NCBI RefSeq assembly: GCF_001552135.1
Contig: NZ_BCQP01000027.1
Span: forward strand, 1-64,000
Direction: 5' to 3'
Origin: Actinomadura chibensis NBRC 106107
Lineage (GTDB): Bacteria > Actinomycetota > Actinomycetes > Streptosporangiales > Streptosporangiaceae
Length of the DNA stretch: 64,000 nt
Position 1 is the first letter of the stretch; each line of letters begins with the position of its first letter. The notes beneath the pieces were generated by a model that did not search any database, had not been told where the DNA came from, and was given only the letters and a program-made list of their open reading frames with translations. The position numbers and the translations under genes are program-made. This document shows positions 13,460-23,400 of this stretch, piece by piece.

Positions 13460-16003
13460 ATGTGGAAACTGACTCTGAAGGGGCTCTTGTCCCACAAGCT
13501 GCGGCTGATGCTGACGGCGCTGGCGATCGTGCTCGGGGTGGGATTCGTCACCGGCACCTACGTGCTCACCGACACCGTCAACAAGACCTTCGACGAGCTC
13601 TTCACCCAGGTCACCAAGGGCGTCGACGTCGCGGTGCGCACCAGGGCCGCCTTCGTCGGCCAGAACGGCGAGCAGCGGGGGCCGATGCCCGCCGCACTGC
13701 GGGACCGGATAGCCGGGACGCGGGGAGTCAAGGCCGTCGAGGGCTCGGTGAGCGGCTACGCCCAGTTCGTCGGCAAGGACGGCAGGCCGGTGACCACGGG
13801 CGGCGCGCCGACGATCGGCGTCTCGCTGGGCGCGGTGCCGGAGTTGCAGGCGTCCGGGACGGTCCGTGCGGGGCACCGGCCCAGCGGTCCGGACGAGGTC
13901 GCCGTGGACGCCCGCACCGCCGAGCGGGAGGGCTTTCGCGTCGGCGACCGCGTGAAGATCCTCTTCCAGGGGCGGCCGGGCGAGTTCACCGTGGTCGGGG
14001 TCATCGGTTTCGGCAAGGCCGACAGCCTCGCGGGCGCCACGCTCGCCGGCTTCGACCTGCCCACCGCGCAACGGGTGCTCAACCGTCCTGGCGTCTATGA
14101 CGAGATCGACGTGGTCGCCGCTCCGGGGACCGACGCCGCGGCGCTGCGCGACCGCGTCCAGGCCCGGGTCGGGGGGACCTACCAGGTGCTCACCGGCGAG
14201 CAGCTCGCCGAGGAGAACAGCAGGAGCATCGCCGAATTCACCAAGATCATCAACTATGCGCTGCTGGCGTTCGCCGGCATCGCGCTGTTCGTCGGCTCGT
14301 TCATCATCGTCAACACCTTCTCGATCATCCTCGCCCAGCGGACGCGCGAGTCGGCGCTGCTGCGCTGCCTCGGCGCGTCCCGGCGCCAGCTCCTGGCCTC
14401 CGTGCTCGGCGAGGCGTCCATCGTGGGCCTCGCGGCCTCGCTCATCGGGCTGGGGGTCGGCGTGCTGATCGCCGTCGCGCTGAACGCCGCGTTCGCCGCG
14501 CTCGGCGTCGACCTGCCCTCGACCACGCTGGTGGTCCGGCCGCGGACGGTCGCGGTGTCGCTGCTCGTCGGTCTCGTCGTGACCGTGGTCGCGTCCGTGC
14601 TGCCGGCGGTCCGGGCCACGCGGGTGCCGCCGGTGGCGGCCCTTCGGGAGCGGGTCGTGACGGAGCGCGACCACGGCGTCCGCCGCCGCGCCCTGACCGG
14701 CGGCCTGATCTCCGCGACCGGCGCGGCGCTGCTGCTGAACGGGCTCTTCGCCGGGCGGGGCGACCGGCTGCTGAACGTCTCCGCCGGCGCGCTGGCGGTC
14801 TTCCTCGGCATCGCCGCGCTCAGCCCCCTCATCGTCCGGCCGCTGGCCAGGCTGCTCGGCTGGCCGTTCGCGCGGTGGGCGGGGGAGCCGGGCCGGCTCG
14901 CCCGCCAGAACGCGATGCGCAGTCCGCGGCGGACCGCGTCGACGGCCGCCGCGCTGATGATCGGCCTCGCGCTGGTCAGCGTCGTCGCGATCTTCGCCTC
15001 ATCGATCAAGGCGTCGGTCAGCGGCGTCCTGGACGAGACGATGACCGCGGACTACATCCTCACCGGCCCGTCCGGCGGAGGGCAGGGATTCAGCCCCGAG
15101 GTGGTGAGGCGCCTGACGGCGCAGCCCGAGATCGAGTCGGCCAGCGGCCTGCGGCTCGGCCTGTTCAAGCTCGACGGCGGGACGCAGCGGCTCGCCGGCG
15201 TGGACCCGATCGCCTACAGCAGGACCGTCCGGACCGAGACCGTGTCCGGAGACCTCGCCGACATGGCCGGCGGCGGCATCGCGGTACGGGAGAGGACCGC
15301 CGAGGAGCACGGCTGGAAGGTGGGGGACACCGTCGCGATGGAGTTCCCGGTCGGCGGGGTCCAACGGCTGCCGATCAAGGCGATCTTCAAGGACAACCGG
15401 CTCAACGACGCCTACCTGCTGGCGATGACCGACTACACCCGGCACTACGCCGACCAGCTCGACTCCCTGGCGTTCGTCAAGGCCGCGGAGGGGGTACCGG
15501 CGGCCGCCGCCCGCGCCGCGGTCGAGCGGGCCGTCCGCGACTTCCCCGTGGTCCAGGTCAAGGACCAGGCGCAGTACAAGCGGGACCAGGCGCGGCAGAT
15601 CGACCAGATCCTGGCACTGTTCTACGTCCTGCTCGCCCTGGCCGTGATCATCGCCTTCATCGGGATCGTCAACACGCTGGCGCTGTCGGTCCTCGAACGG
15701 GTACGCGAGCTCGGCCTGCTCCGCGCGGTCGGCATGACCAGGGCGCAGCTCCGCGCGATGGTCCGCTGGGAAGCCGTGATCATCGCGGTGTTCGGCGGCG
15801 TGCTCGGACTGGCCGTCGGCGTCGTCTTCGGCTGGACGCTGGTGCGCGCACTGCGCGGTCAGGGCATCACGGAGTTCGCCGTCCCCGTGGGCACGCTGCT
15901 CGCCTTCCTGGCCGCCGCGGCCCTGGCCGGCGTCCTGGCCGCGGTGTTCCCCGGCCGCCGCGCCGCCAGGATCGACATCCTCCGCGCAGTCACCGCCGAA
16001 TGA
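13460..16003 (+). CDS. ABC transporter permease (FtsX-like, fused halves)
   Basis: An 847-residue permease with two FtsX-type units. Each has a long extracytoplasmic domain followed by membrane helices: an N-terminal helix (about 15-35), a periplasmic-type domain (40-250), three helices (about 270-400), then a second set from about 430 with its own outer domain (510-690) and three helices to the end. The family phrase RVRELGLLRAVGMTRAQ near the C-terminus couples to the ATPase. It pairs with the preceding gene. Such mechanotransmission transporters work from the membrane rather than by alternate access; the cargo is unknown. Confidence 0.9.
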   Translation: MWKLTLKGLLSHKLRLMLTALAIVLGVGFVTGTYVLTDTVNKTFDELFTQVTKGVDVAVRTRAAFVGQNGEQRGPMPAALRDRIAGTRGVKAVEGSVSGYAQFVGKDGRPVTTGGAPTIGVSLGAVPELQASGTVRAGHRPSGPDEVAVDARTAEREGFRVGDRVKILFQGRPGEFTVVGVIGFGKADSLAGATLAGFDLPTAQRVLNRPGVYDEIDVVAAPGTDAAALRDRVQARVGGTYQVLTGEQLAEENSRSIAEFTKIINYALLAFAGIALFVGSFIIVNTFSIILAQRTRESALLRCLGASRRQLLASVLGEASIVGLAASLIGLGVGVLIAVALNAAFAALGVDLPSTTLVVRPRTVAVSLLVGLVVTVVASVLPAVRATRVPPVAALRERVVTERDHGVRRRALTGGLISATGAALLLNGLFAGRGDRLLNVSAGALAVFLGIAALSPLIVRPLARLLGWPFARWAGEPGRLARQNAMRSPRRTASTAAALMIGLALVSVVAIFASSIKASVSGVLDETMTADYILTGPSGGGQGFSPEVVRRLTAQPEIESASGLRLGLFKLDGGTQRLAGVDPIAYSRTVRTETVSGDLADMAGGGIAVRERTAEEHGWKVGDTVAMEFPVGGVQRLPIKAIFKDNRLNDAYLLAMTDYTRHYADQLDSLAFVKAAEGVPAAAARAAVERAVRDFPVVQVKDQAQYKRDQARQIDQILALFYVLLALAVIIAFIGIVNTLALSVLERVRELGLLRAVGMTRAQLRAMVRWEAVIIAVFGGVLGLAVGVVFGWTLVRALRGQGITEFAVPVGTLLAFLAAAALAGVLAAVFPGRRAARIDILRAVTAE

Positions 16004-16013
16004 AACGGTCACA

Positions 16014-17012
16014 ATGATGAACCAATCTCTGCGGAATTCCGGCTCGGCGAGCGCGATCGCGGTGGCCCTGGGCGCCGCGCTGTTCGGCGCGCCCTCCGCG
16101 ACGGCCGCCACGCGTGTTCAGGACAGCCCGGCTTACCGCGTCGTCGATCTGGGGAGCCTGACCGCGGGTGGCCGCTCTGAGGCGTACGCGGTGAACGAGT
16201 CCGGCCATGCGGCCGGGCAAAGCGACGATCACGCCGCGCTCTGGCGCGACGGCCGCGTCATCGACCTCGGGGTGCTGCCGGGTGGGCTGTTCAGCGTCGC
16301 GACCGACCTGAACGACCGCGATGAGGTCGTCGGATTCAGCATGACGCCGGGCGGTACGCACGCCTTCCTCTGGAAGGACGGGCGGATGCGCGATCTCGGA
16401 ACGCTTCCGGGCGGTGGTGACAGCTATGCCGAGGGCATCAACAACGTCGGCGACGTCGTCGGCAACAGCACCGTCCCCGGCGGGAACGCCCGGCATGCCT
16501 TCCGGTGGCACGCGGGCCGCATGATCGATCTGGATCCCGCTGGACAGGCGTCATTCGCCCGGGACATCACCGACGACGGCTGGATCGTGGGCCACCGCTA
16601 CCTGCCCGAGGACCCCATGAACGGGCGTGCGACGGCATGGCGGCACGATGTGCCCGTCACCCTCGTGCCGGACGCCCCGTCCTACCCGGCGGCGGCCAAC
16701 GAACGGCACCGGGTCGCCCTGAACGACAGCGGCGGGCACGCCTCGATCTGGCGCCGCGGGGTTCTGGTCCCGCTGGCCTCACCGCCCGGCGAGTTCGCTC
16801 AGGTCCATGCGATCAACAACCTGGACCAGGTCGCGGGCTTCATCGACGCCGAGGCCGTGGTCTGGCGACGGGGCGGGCCCGTCTCGCTGCCCAGGCTGCC
16901 CGGCGGAGGTTCGGCCGCGGCCTACGGCATCAACGATCGCGGCCAGCTCGTCGGCGCCTCCGCGACGTCCCCCGACGGCTCGAACCTCCACGCGGTCCTC
17001 TGGACCCGATGA
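16014..17012 (+). CDS. Secreted HAF-repeat protein
   Basis: A 332-residue protein with a signal peptide (about 1-34, ending SATAATR) followed by roughly seven repeats of the extracellular HAF type: a [HA]-A-x-[LIF]-W-x-x-G-x-x-x-D-L core, then LPGG and an aromatic-poor A-x-x-I-N-x-x-G-x-x-V-G turn. Clear examples are HAFLWKDGRMRDLGTLPGG and YGINDRGQLVG. These repeats probably fold as a beta-propeller. The gene begins 10 bases after the permease and is likely cotranscribed. Ribosome site is weak; ATGs at 16014 and 16017 are both possible. Binding partner unknown. Confidence 0.8.
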   Translation: MMNQSLRNSGSASAIAVALGAALFGAPSATAATRVQDSPAYRVVDLGSLTAGGRSEAYAVNESGHAAGQSDDHAALWRDGRVIDLGVLPGGLFSVATDLNDRDEVVGFSMTPGGTHAFLWKDGRMRDLGTLPGGGDSYAEGINNVGDVVGNSTVPGGNARHAFRWHAGRMIDLDPAGQASFARDITDDGWIVGHRYLPEDPMNGRATAWRHDVPVTLVPDAPSYPAAANERHRVALNDSGGHASIWRRGVLVPLASPPGEFAQVHAINNLDQVAGFIDAEAVVWRRGGPVSLPRLPGGGSAAAYGINDRGQLVGASATSPDGSNLHAVLWTR

Positions 17013-17145
17013 GCTACTAGGAATACCTCTCCACCCGGGGTGCCCCCGCGGCCGGTCTTGGCCACGTCGGCGGGCGCCTCATCCGGGCGGCGCCGGACGG
17101 GCGAATACCCACCGTCCGAATTTCGGCTCGATTCCGAGGTGTCCC

Positions 17146-18756
17146 ATGCGAACATCGCTGGTTCGTTCCTCCTTCTCGGCCCTGTCGGCGGCGTCGTGCA
17201 TGCTGCTGGCAGCGCTGGTCGTGGCCGGTGCGCCGGCCCGTCCCGCGGCCGCCGAACCCGATCCCGCGCCGAGCCCGGCGGCGGGGCCGGTCCTGTTGAC
17301 GCCGACGCCCGGGGTGGGCGAGAGAACGGCGCGGTCGTCGCCGAAGGTGATCGAGGCCATGCGGCGGGACATGCACCTGACCCGCGCCCAGGCGATCACC
17401 CGGCTCGGCCGCCAGCACGCGGCCGACGCCGTCGAGTCACGGGCCCGCCGCGCCGCCGGACGGTACTTCGCGGGCTCCTGGCTCAGTGCCGACGGCTCGG
17501 CGCTGATGGTCGCGGTCACCGACCAGCGCGTCGCCCCGGCCGTTCGCGCTGCGGGCGCCACCCCCACGCTGGTCGCCCACGCCCGCGGCGAGCTGGAGAC
17601 GGCCCGGCTCAAGCTGCGCGCCCGCGCCGGTGAACTGCCCGGCAAGGCCGTGGACGGCTGGTACATCGACCCGGTGCGCAACCGGCTGGTGGTCTCGGCG
17701 GCGCCCGGTGCGCGGCGTGCGGCCGCCCGCTGGGTCGCCGACGCCGGCGTGTCCGCCGACCTGGTGGCCTATGAAAAGAGCCCAGGGCCAGCCAAGCTGA
17801 CCGCCGACCTGGTCGGCGGCGACGGGTTCCGGAGCCGGCGCGGCGGCTGCACCGTGGGATTCGGCGTCCGGCCGCTCGTCGGCGGGCCCACCGGCTTCGT
17901 CACGGCGGGGCACTGCACCCTCGCCACCGACCTGATCACCATCGGGGGCCAGGCGGTCGGCAACACCGTCCGGTCCACCTTCCAGTCCTTCAACCCCATC
18001 AGCCCCAGGCGCCTACGGGACCAGGCATTCGTCCAGGTCGCCCCGATCCTCGGCGGGGTCGTCCCCCAGCCGCAACCGCTGGTGCGGACCAACGTCGGCA
18101 ACATACCGGTCCTGGGATCACAGGCGGCCAGGGTCAATGACACGCTGTGCAGCTTCGGCAACACGTCCCAGTACCGCTGCGGGCCGCTGGTCAGAATCGA
18201 CCGGGACCGACCCGCCGAGTTCGAGGGAGGCCCAGGCGACGTGGTCACCATCCGCAACCTCAACGACGTGCGCTTCTGCAGCGCCGCGGGCGACTCGGGC
18301 GGCCCGGTGTTCGACCCGATCACCGGTCAGGCGCAGGGCACCGTCTCGACCTCGGCCTGCGGTCAGCCGCCCCTCGACACCTCCGGCTATCAGCCCATCA
18401 ACCAGACCCAGCTCGACCTCAACGTGCGGCTCCTGCTGTCCGGCCCAACCCCCTCCTTCCCCGCCCCGTTCATCACCGCGTTCGCCTGTGACACCGTAAG
18501 CGGGCCGCCCGGCCCCGAAGGGGAGCCGTATTCCTCCTTCTTCTGCGACCTGTACTGGGACGGCGGCACCGACCCCGACCAGGTCCAGGTGAGTACGAAC
18601 GCGCTGTCGGCCACCCGGATCAACGACTACGACGAGAACCACGTCGGCATCAACGGCAAGTGCGGCCGCGACAAGGACGTCTTCGTCTCGGTGTCGGTCT
18701 TCGACGCCGAGGGACGGCGCGCGGACGCCAACGTCAACTCCTTCTGCCCTCGCTGA
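17146..18756 (+). CDS. Secreted trypsin-like serine protease (streptogrisin type)
   Basis: A 536-residue preproprotease: signal peptide (about 1-36), alpha-lytic-like propeptide (about 50-225), chymotrypsin-fold domain (about 230-430) and a C-terminal domain of about 100 residues. Catalytic motifs are TAGHC (His256) and GDSGGPVF (Ser384), with the Asp probably in RLRDQAFVQV. Paired cysteines around both sites suggest disulfides. The propeptide presumably folds the enzyme and is cut off after export. The ATG at 17146 starts an n-region MRTSLVRS; the open frame upstream is not a signal sequence. A strong terminator follows. Confidence 0.9.
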   Translation: MRTSLVRSSFSALSAASCMLLAALVVAGAPARPAAAEPDPAPSPAAGPVLLTPTPGVGERTARSSPKVIEAMRRDMHLTRAQAITRLGRQHAADAVESRARRAAGRYFAGSWLSADGSALMVAVTDQRVAPAVRAAGATPTLVAHARGELETARLKLRARAGELPGKAVDGWYIDPVRNRLVVSAAPGARRAAARWVADAGVSADLVAYEKSPGPAKLTADLVGGDGFRSRRGGCTVGFGVRPLVGGPTGFVTAGHCTLATDLITIGGQAVGNTVRSTFQSFNPISPRRLRDQAFVQVAPILGGVVPQPQPLVRTNVGNIPVLGSQAARVNDTLCSFGNTSQYRCGPLVRIDRDRPAEFEGGPGDVVTIRNLNDVRFCSAAGDSGGPVFDPITGQAQGTVSTSACGQPPLDTSGYQPINQTQLDLNVRLLLSGPTPSFPAPFITAFACDTVSGPPGPEGEPYSSFFCDLYWDGGTDPDQVQVSTNALSATRINDYDENHVGINGKCGRDKDVFVSVSVFDAEGRRADANVNSFCPR

Positions 18757-18763
18757 ACCCGCC

Positions 18764-18801
18764 GGGCCCGTCTCCGGTCCACCGGGATCGGGGACGGGCC
18801 C
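18764..18801 (+). terminator. Strong hairpin terminator after the protease
   Basis: GGGCCCGTCTCCG and CGGGGACGGGCCC form a 13-bp stem with one G-T pair, 7 bases after the protease stop. No long T run follows, as is usual in high-GC actinomycetes. Confidence 0.65.
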
Positions 18802-19042
18802 CATTCGTCACCCCGATCGCGCGGCCCAGCGACCGCGAGGTCCCGGGGACCGGGGACGACTCGTCCTCGGCCGGGCCGAGATCCCGCGCGCCCCGCGCAC
18901 CAGAGGGAGTGAACGGGCCGCCGGGTCGCGCGAGATCCCGGTCGGCTGAGGCCTTTCGCCCCTGGCGACGCCCGTGCCCGGTCAGGAACGTGGATGCCAG
19001 GAACCCCGCGAGAACGGGGACGCCGCGGAAGGAGCACACGCC

Positions 19043-19718
19043 ATGGCTGGACTACCTGCGGAGCTGGCATCGCTGTACCGCGTCCGCAAGGGTGCGTTCG
19101 ACATCGTGGACGTGCCCGAACTGGGTTATCTGATGATCGACGGCCGCGGGGCTCCGGGAGGCGAGGCGTTCGCGGCGGCCACCTCCATGCTGTACGCGGT
19201 GAGTTACGCCGTCCACTTCCGGCTGAGGAGGGAACGCGGCCAGGCGCCGGCGGTGATGCCGCTGGAGGCGCAGTGGTGGGTGGACGACCCCGGGCAGCTC
19301 GCTCTCCTGAAGGCCGTGACGCTGGGGCAGGCGTCCCTGGCCGATGCCGACCGTGACCGATGGCGCTGGCGGGCGGTGATCGTCCAGCCCGAGGGTGTCG
19401 GCGCGGACCTGGTCGCCGCGGCCGTCGGCCGGGTCAGGGCGCACACCGACCCGCACGCTCTGGACAGACTGCGGTTGGAACGCTGGGAGGAAGGCCGCTG
19501 CGCCCAGGTGCTGCACATCGGCCCCTACGCCGACGAAACGCCCTCGATCGCCCGTCTGCACGATGGCATCCGTTCCACCGGCCACCGGCCACCGGCCGAG
19601 AGGACTGCACCACGAGATCTATCTCAGCGACCCGCGCCGCAGCCCTCCGGAAAAGCTGCACACCATCCTGCGTCACCCCATCGAAGCCGTGGCTCCTTTG
19701 GCGACTACCCGCGCCTGA
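19043..19718 (+). pseudogene. GyrI-like small-molecule-binding protein, frameshifted
   Basis: The frame from the ATG at 19043 (AAGGAG site upstream) encodes a GyrI-like domain: LYRVRKGAFDIVDVPELGYLMIDGRG, VSYAVHFRL, WRWRAVIVQP and LHIGPYADE. After about residue 180 the sequence loses the family pattern. The expected end, LHHEIYLSDPRRSPPEKLHTILR, is present in the next frame and runs to a stop at 19718. The shift lies within the short repeat CCGGCCACCGGCCACCGG (about 19577-19597), a place where slippage or miscalling is easy. Function would be ligand binding or toxin sequestration; specificity unknown. Confidence 0.7.
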
Positions 19719-19788
19719 TCGCCGAACGGAAATGCGCGCTTCTCCAGCCGGAACACCGTCGTCACGGTCGGGGTGGCTGAGGAGGAGT

Positions 19789-19926
19789 TCGAGGCCAGGT
19801 GACCACGCTGGTCGCGTAGCGCGTGCGTCAGATCGCCGACGCCGAGTCGGCGACGGTGGCGCTGATCGAAGAGGGCGGCGCGGAATTCATCGTGGAGGCC
19901 GCACGGCGCGGGCGGTGCCGGACGTA
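19789..19926 (+). pseudogene. Decayed GAF-domain fragment (sensor-kinase-like)
   Basis: One frame reads VTTLVA-stop-RVRQIADAESATVALIEEGGAEF then ends. The segment RVRQIADAESATVAL resembles the start of GAF domains in DevS/DosS-like sensor kinases. The rest of the kinase is gone, and an internal TAG interrupts the match. This is a gene relic and the identification is tentative. It sits next to a DevR-box-bearing gene, which makes a lost sensor worth noting. Confidence 0.35.
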
Positions 19927-19949
19927 GGCGCTCATCGTGATGTGCCGCC

Positions 19950-20294
19950 TCACAAGGCCGTTCGCCTCGCGAATGTGCGATCGAGGCCGGTGATCCGAAG
20001 GATCTTGGCCAGCTGCGGACGGACACCGGCCAGCGTGATCCCGCCGCCGCGGCGGCGGGCGGCCCTCTCCGCCGCGACGAACGCCGCCAAGCCTCGGGCG
20101 TCGCAGAACGCCAGGGAGGAGACGTCGACGACGACGTCCGGGCCCCGCTCGTCGATCAGCCGGGTCAGTTCCCTACCGAAGTCGGCGGCGGACGCGAGGT
20201 CCAGCTCGCCGGAGGCGAACACGCGCGGTGGTCCACCCGTGCTCTTGACCACGGTTGCGAACTGCTCGGATTCGCCCTGCAGAATGGCGCCCAT
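19950..20294 (-). CDS. STAS-domain anti-sigma factor antagonist
   Basis: A 114-residue protein with the STAS fold: VFASGELDLASAADFGREL, VVVDVSSLAFCDARGLAAF (the Ser/Cys-Asp-x-x-G site that is phosphorylated in SpoIIAA-type proteins reads FCDARGL, with Cys in place of the usual Ser/Asp-Ser), then a helix and VRPQLAKILRITGLD. It would bind an anti-sigma kinase and free an alternative sigma factor. The ATG at 20294 follows GGGGAGGAA. A near-perfect DevR box lies 67 bases upstream, linking dormancy signalling to sigma control. The altered phosphosite region may change regulation. Confidence 0.85.
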   Translation of the reverse strand: MGAILQGESEQFATVVKSTGGPPRVFASGELDLASAADFGRELTRLIDERGPDVVVDVSSLAFCDARGLAAFVAAERAARRRGGGITLAGVRPQLAKILRITGLDRTFARRTAL

Positions 20295-20360
20295 GACGGT
20301 TCCTCCCCGAGAGCCTTTCCCGTTACTCAGAGACTCTCTGGTCGCCCCGATGCCCCAGTA

Positions 20361-20374
20361 GGGACGTTCGTCCC
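20361..20374. promoter_or_regulatory. DevR/OsdR-type box (GGGACGTTCGTCCC)
   Basis: The best palindrome of the set: both half-sites match GGGAC/GTCCC exactly. It lies 67 bases upstream of the STAS start codon, between the STAS gene and the end of the large fusion gene. Confidence 0.75.
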
Positions 20375-20428
20375 CACCGTGACCCGCCAACGTCCATTAA
20401 GGACGCGTGTTCGGGCGTCCGGTCCACC

Positions 20429-23400
20429 TCACCGGCGGTGGTAGGTCAGGGCGCCGGGGAGGATCGGGAGCCAGAAGCTGAGGATCCGGTAGAGCAGGAC
20501 GGTCACGAAGGCTTCGGTCGGTCCCGTCCCGAAGGTGACCAGCGCCAGAACCAGGACCGGTTCGACGATGCCCAGGCCGCCGGGGAGGGGGCCGAGGAGT
20601 CGCAGGGGGATCAGCAGCAGGTAGGCCGCGGCCAGGACGGTCGCGGAGACGGGAATGTCCGTCGCGCGGCACACGGCCAGGAAGGCCAGCACCGAGCAGG
20701 TGGTGACGGCGGAGCTGCCCCCGAGCAGTACGAGGAGGCGCGCGGGACGGTGCGGCCGCTGGGGCAGCCCGGTGGCGGCGGCGCGCAGCGGTGGGACGAT
20801 CTCGCCCCGGCGGCGCCACAGCAGGACGGCGCCGAACGCCGCGATCGTCGAAACGACCATGATCAGCGGCCCGGCCCAGCCGGGCGGGTGTAGCGATCCC
20901 CAGCCCTGTGCCGTGGCCGAGAGCACGGCCAGCACCAGGGCCACCAGATGGACGAGTCCGCCGGTGAGCCTGGTGAGCGCGACGGTCGCGGCGGCCTCGG
21001 CCGGTCCGGCGCCGTGGTCGCGAAGGTACCGGCCGAGGACGGCGTCGCCGCCCCGTCCGGTCGGGTGCTGGCGGGAGACGTACGAGGCGGCGGCCTGGCG
21101 CGGGAGGGTCCGCCCGAAGGCCAGGTCGCGCGGGGAGGCGCCCATCAGGGAGAGGGCGCCTGCCGCGTAGGAGGCCGTCACCAGCAACGCCGCCGCGACA
21201 AGCCAGCGGACGTGGACGTGCGCGAGCACGGTCAGCGGGGAACGCGGACCGGTGATGCCGATCAGCGCGTGGTAGGTGACGTATCCGGCGACGACGAGGA
21301 TCAACAGGAACCAGGGCCGGGACGGGAGCCGGGACAGCGGTCGCGGGGCGGCGCGGGTGGCGCCGACGCCGGTGAGCGCCTCGCGGAGTTCGTCCAGGAG
21401 ATATGGACGGTCCCGGAGCGTCGTCCGTGTGGAGCGTGCCAGGGCGAGGGGCTGCAGGTAGGGCGCGGCGGCCTCGGTGGCGGGGAGGCCAAGCACGTCG
21501 AGGGCCGCTTGGACGGAGCGCCGCGCGCCGGTGACGAGGGCCGTGGAGACGAGGAGTTCGGCCACGTCCTGGGCCAGCCGCGCGTCCCCGGCGGCGTCCT
21601 CGGCGAAACCGAAGTCGGCCAGCACCGGGTTCCCGCCGGTGTCCACGAGGACGTTCGCGAGCCGCAGGTCGCGGTGGGCGATGCGCGCGGCGCGCAGCTT
21701 CGCGACCTCCGACCACAGGCGGCGCAGGCAGACGTCGTCGAGCGCGCGGGCCAGGTCCCCGTCGGTGTCGATCGCCTCCTCGGCGAGGAGCCACGTACCG
21801 GGACCGGCGGGGGCCACACCGATGAGGGCGGGAACGCGGGCGCCGGCGGCGGCCGCGCGCATGAGCATGTACGCCTCGTGCTCCACCTGCCGCTTCGGGC
21901 TCGCCATCGGCGTCTCGTCCTCGACCTCGCGGTAGAGCAGGAACCGGGCCGCCTTGAACAGCAGGTCCGCGTCGCGCTGGTCGCGGCCGAGGGCCTTGAC
22001 GAAGGCGGCGCGGCCGTCGGCGGTGACGGCGGTGAAGGGGACCGAGCCGCGCGCGTCGGTGTCGAGCGGCCTCACGTCGGGCCCGTCCAGGCTGCAGCGG
22101 GCGAGCCCGGCGGCGACCTGAGCCGGTGCCGGGACGTGGTTCGGCGTCCCGCGCGCGAGGTGGACGGCACCGCCGACCGCCCAGCCGAGCGCCGCTCCGG
22201 CGACGACGTCGAGAGGGAAGTGGGCGCCGACGTAGACGCGGCTCACCGGCACCGCGAGCGCGACCGTCCACAGGACCCGGCGGACGGGGCGGGAGACGTG
22301 CGCGGCGGCGACGGTGGCCAGTGCGGCGGACACGGCGGCGTGGCCGGAGACGAATCCGAGCCCGCCCTCGTGCGCGCCGCGCAGCACGACCTCCGACAGC
22401 AGCGCGCCGGGCCGGCCGCGGTCGGCGAGGTCCTTGACCAGCTTGGCGAGCAGCCACGCCAGGGAACCGCCGAGCGTCAGATCGACGGCGAGCCGGACCC
22501 GGCGGACGGCCAGGGCCGCCGCCGCGGTCGCGGCGACCGCCCCGAGCGCGCCGGCCTGCATCACGATCTCGACCGGCCGGAACAGCCAGCCAGGCAGATC
22601 GTTGACGAGCCGGAACGCGTCGGCCTCCGGGCGCAGGAGGAAGCCGTCCGCGGCGAAGACGGCCAACGACAGGCAGACACCGAGCCCGACCGCGAGCCGG
22701 AGGACGTCGGCCGGATGCCGGGCCGTGGCCGGTGCCCTCGGCGGGAACACTGCGAACCGGCCCACCCGCGGGCGCGGTATCCGGAAGGATCGCGTCCCTT
22801 CCCGGCGGCCGGGAGAGGGGCCGGCGAGCATGGCCGCCGCGCGCGGGCCGAGGGCGCGCCGCGCCGCCGTCAGCGCCCGCGCGCGCGTCGTGACCGGCGC
22901 GGTCATGGCGAGCAGCCGGGCCGCGTCGTCGTCGAGCGGCGCCGGCGGCGTGTCGGTCTCCGCCCGTCCCCAGCCGACGATCCAGGGTTGTCCCCGCTCG
23001 TCGACCAGGACGTTCTCCGGCAGCAGGTCGCGGTGGGCGATGCGGTCGCGGCGCAGCGCCGCGCACTGCCGCCACAGGTCGTCGATCGTCTCCTCGGACG
23101 CCCCGTCGGCTTCGTCCAGCGGACGTCCGTCGACATGCTGCACGACCAGGGCCCAACTCCCCGGGGCGACTTCGGTCACGAACTGGACGGCCGGGACCCG
23201 CGCCCCCGCGCGCCGGGCCCGCATCAGCAGGTAGCCCTCATGCTCGGCCAGATGCTTGGCGGTGGCGAAGGGCGGCTCACCGGGCCTGCGCCGCCACAGG
23301 CGTCCGAGCCGGTGCAGCGTGTCCGCGTCGCGCTGGTCGCGGCCGATCACCTTCACGAACAGCCGTCCGGCGGGCGTGGTCACCGTGTACGGGACGGCGT

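Noticed and set aside
18853..18866. DevR-like palindrome GGGACGACTCGTCC before the GyrI-like gene
   Set aside because: Half-sites are off by one base relative to the 14-base pattern; likely chance in GC-rich DNA.
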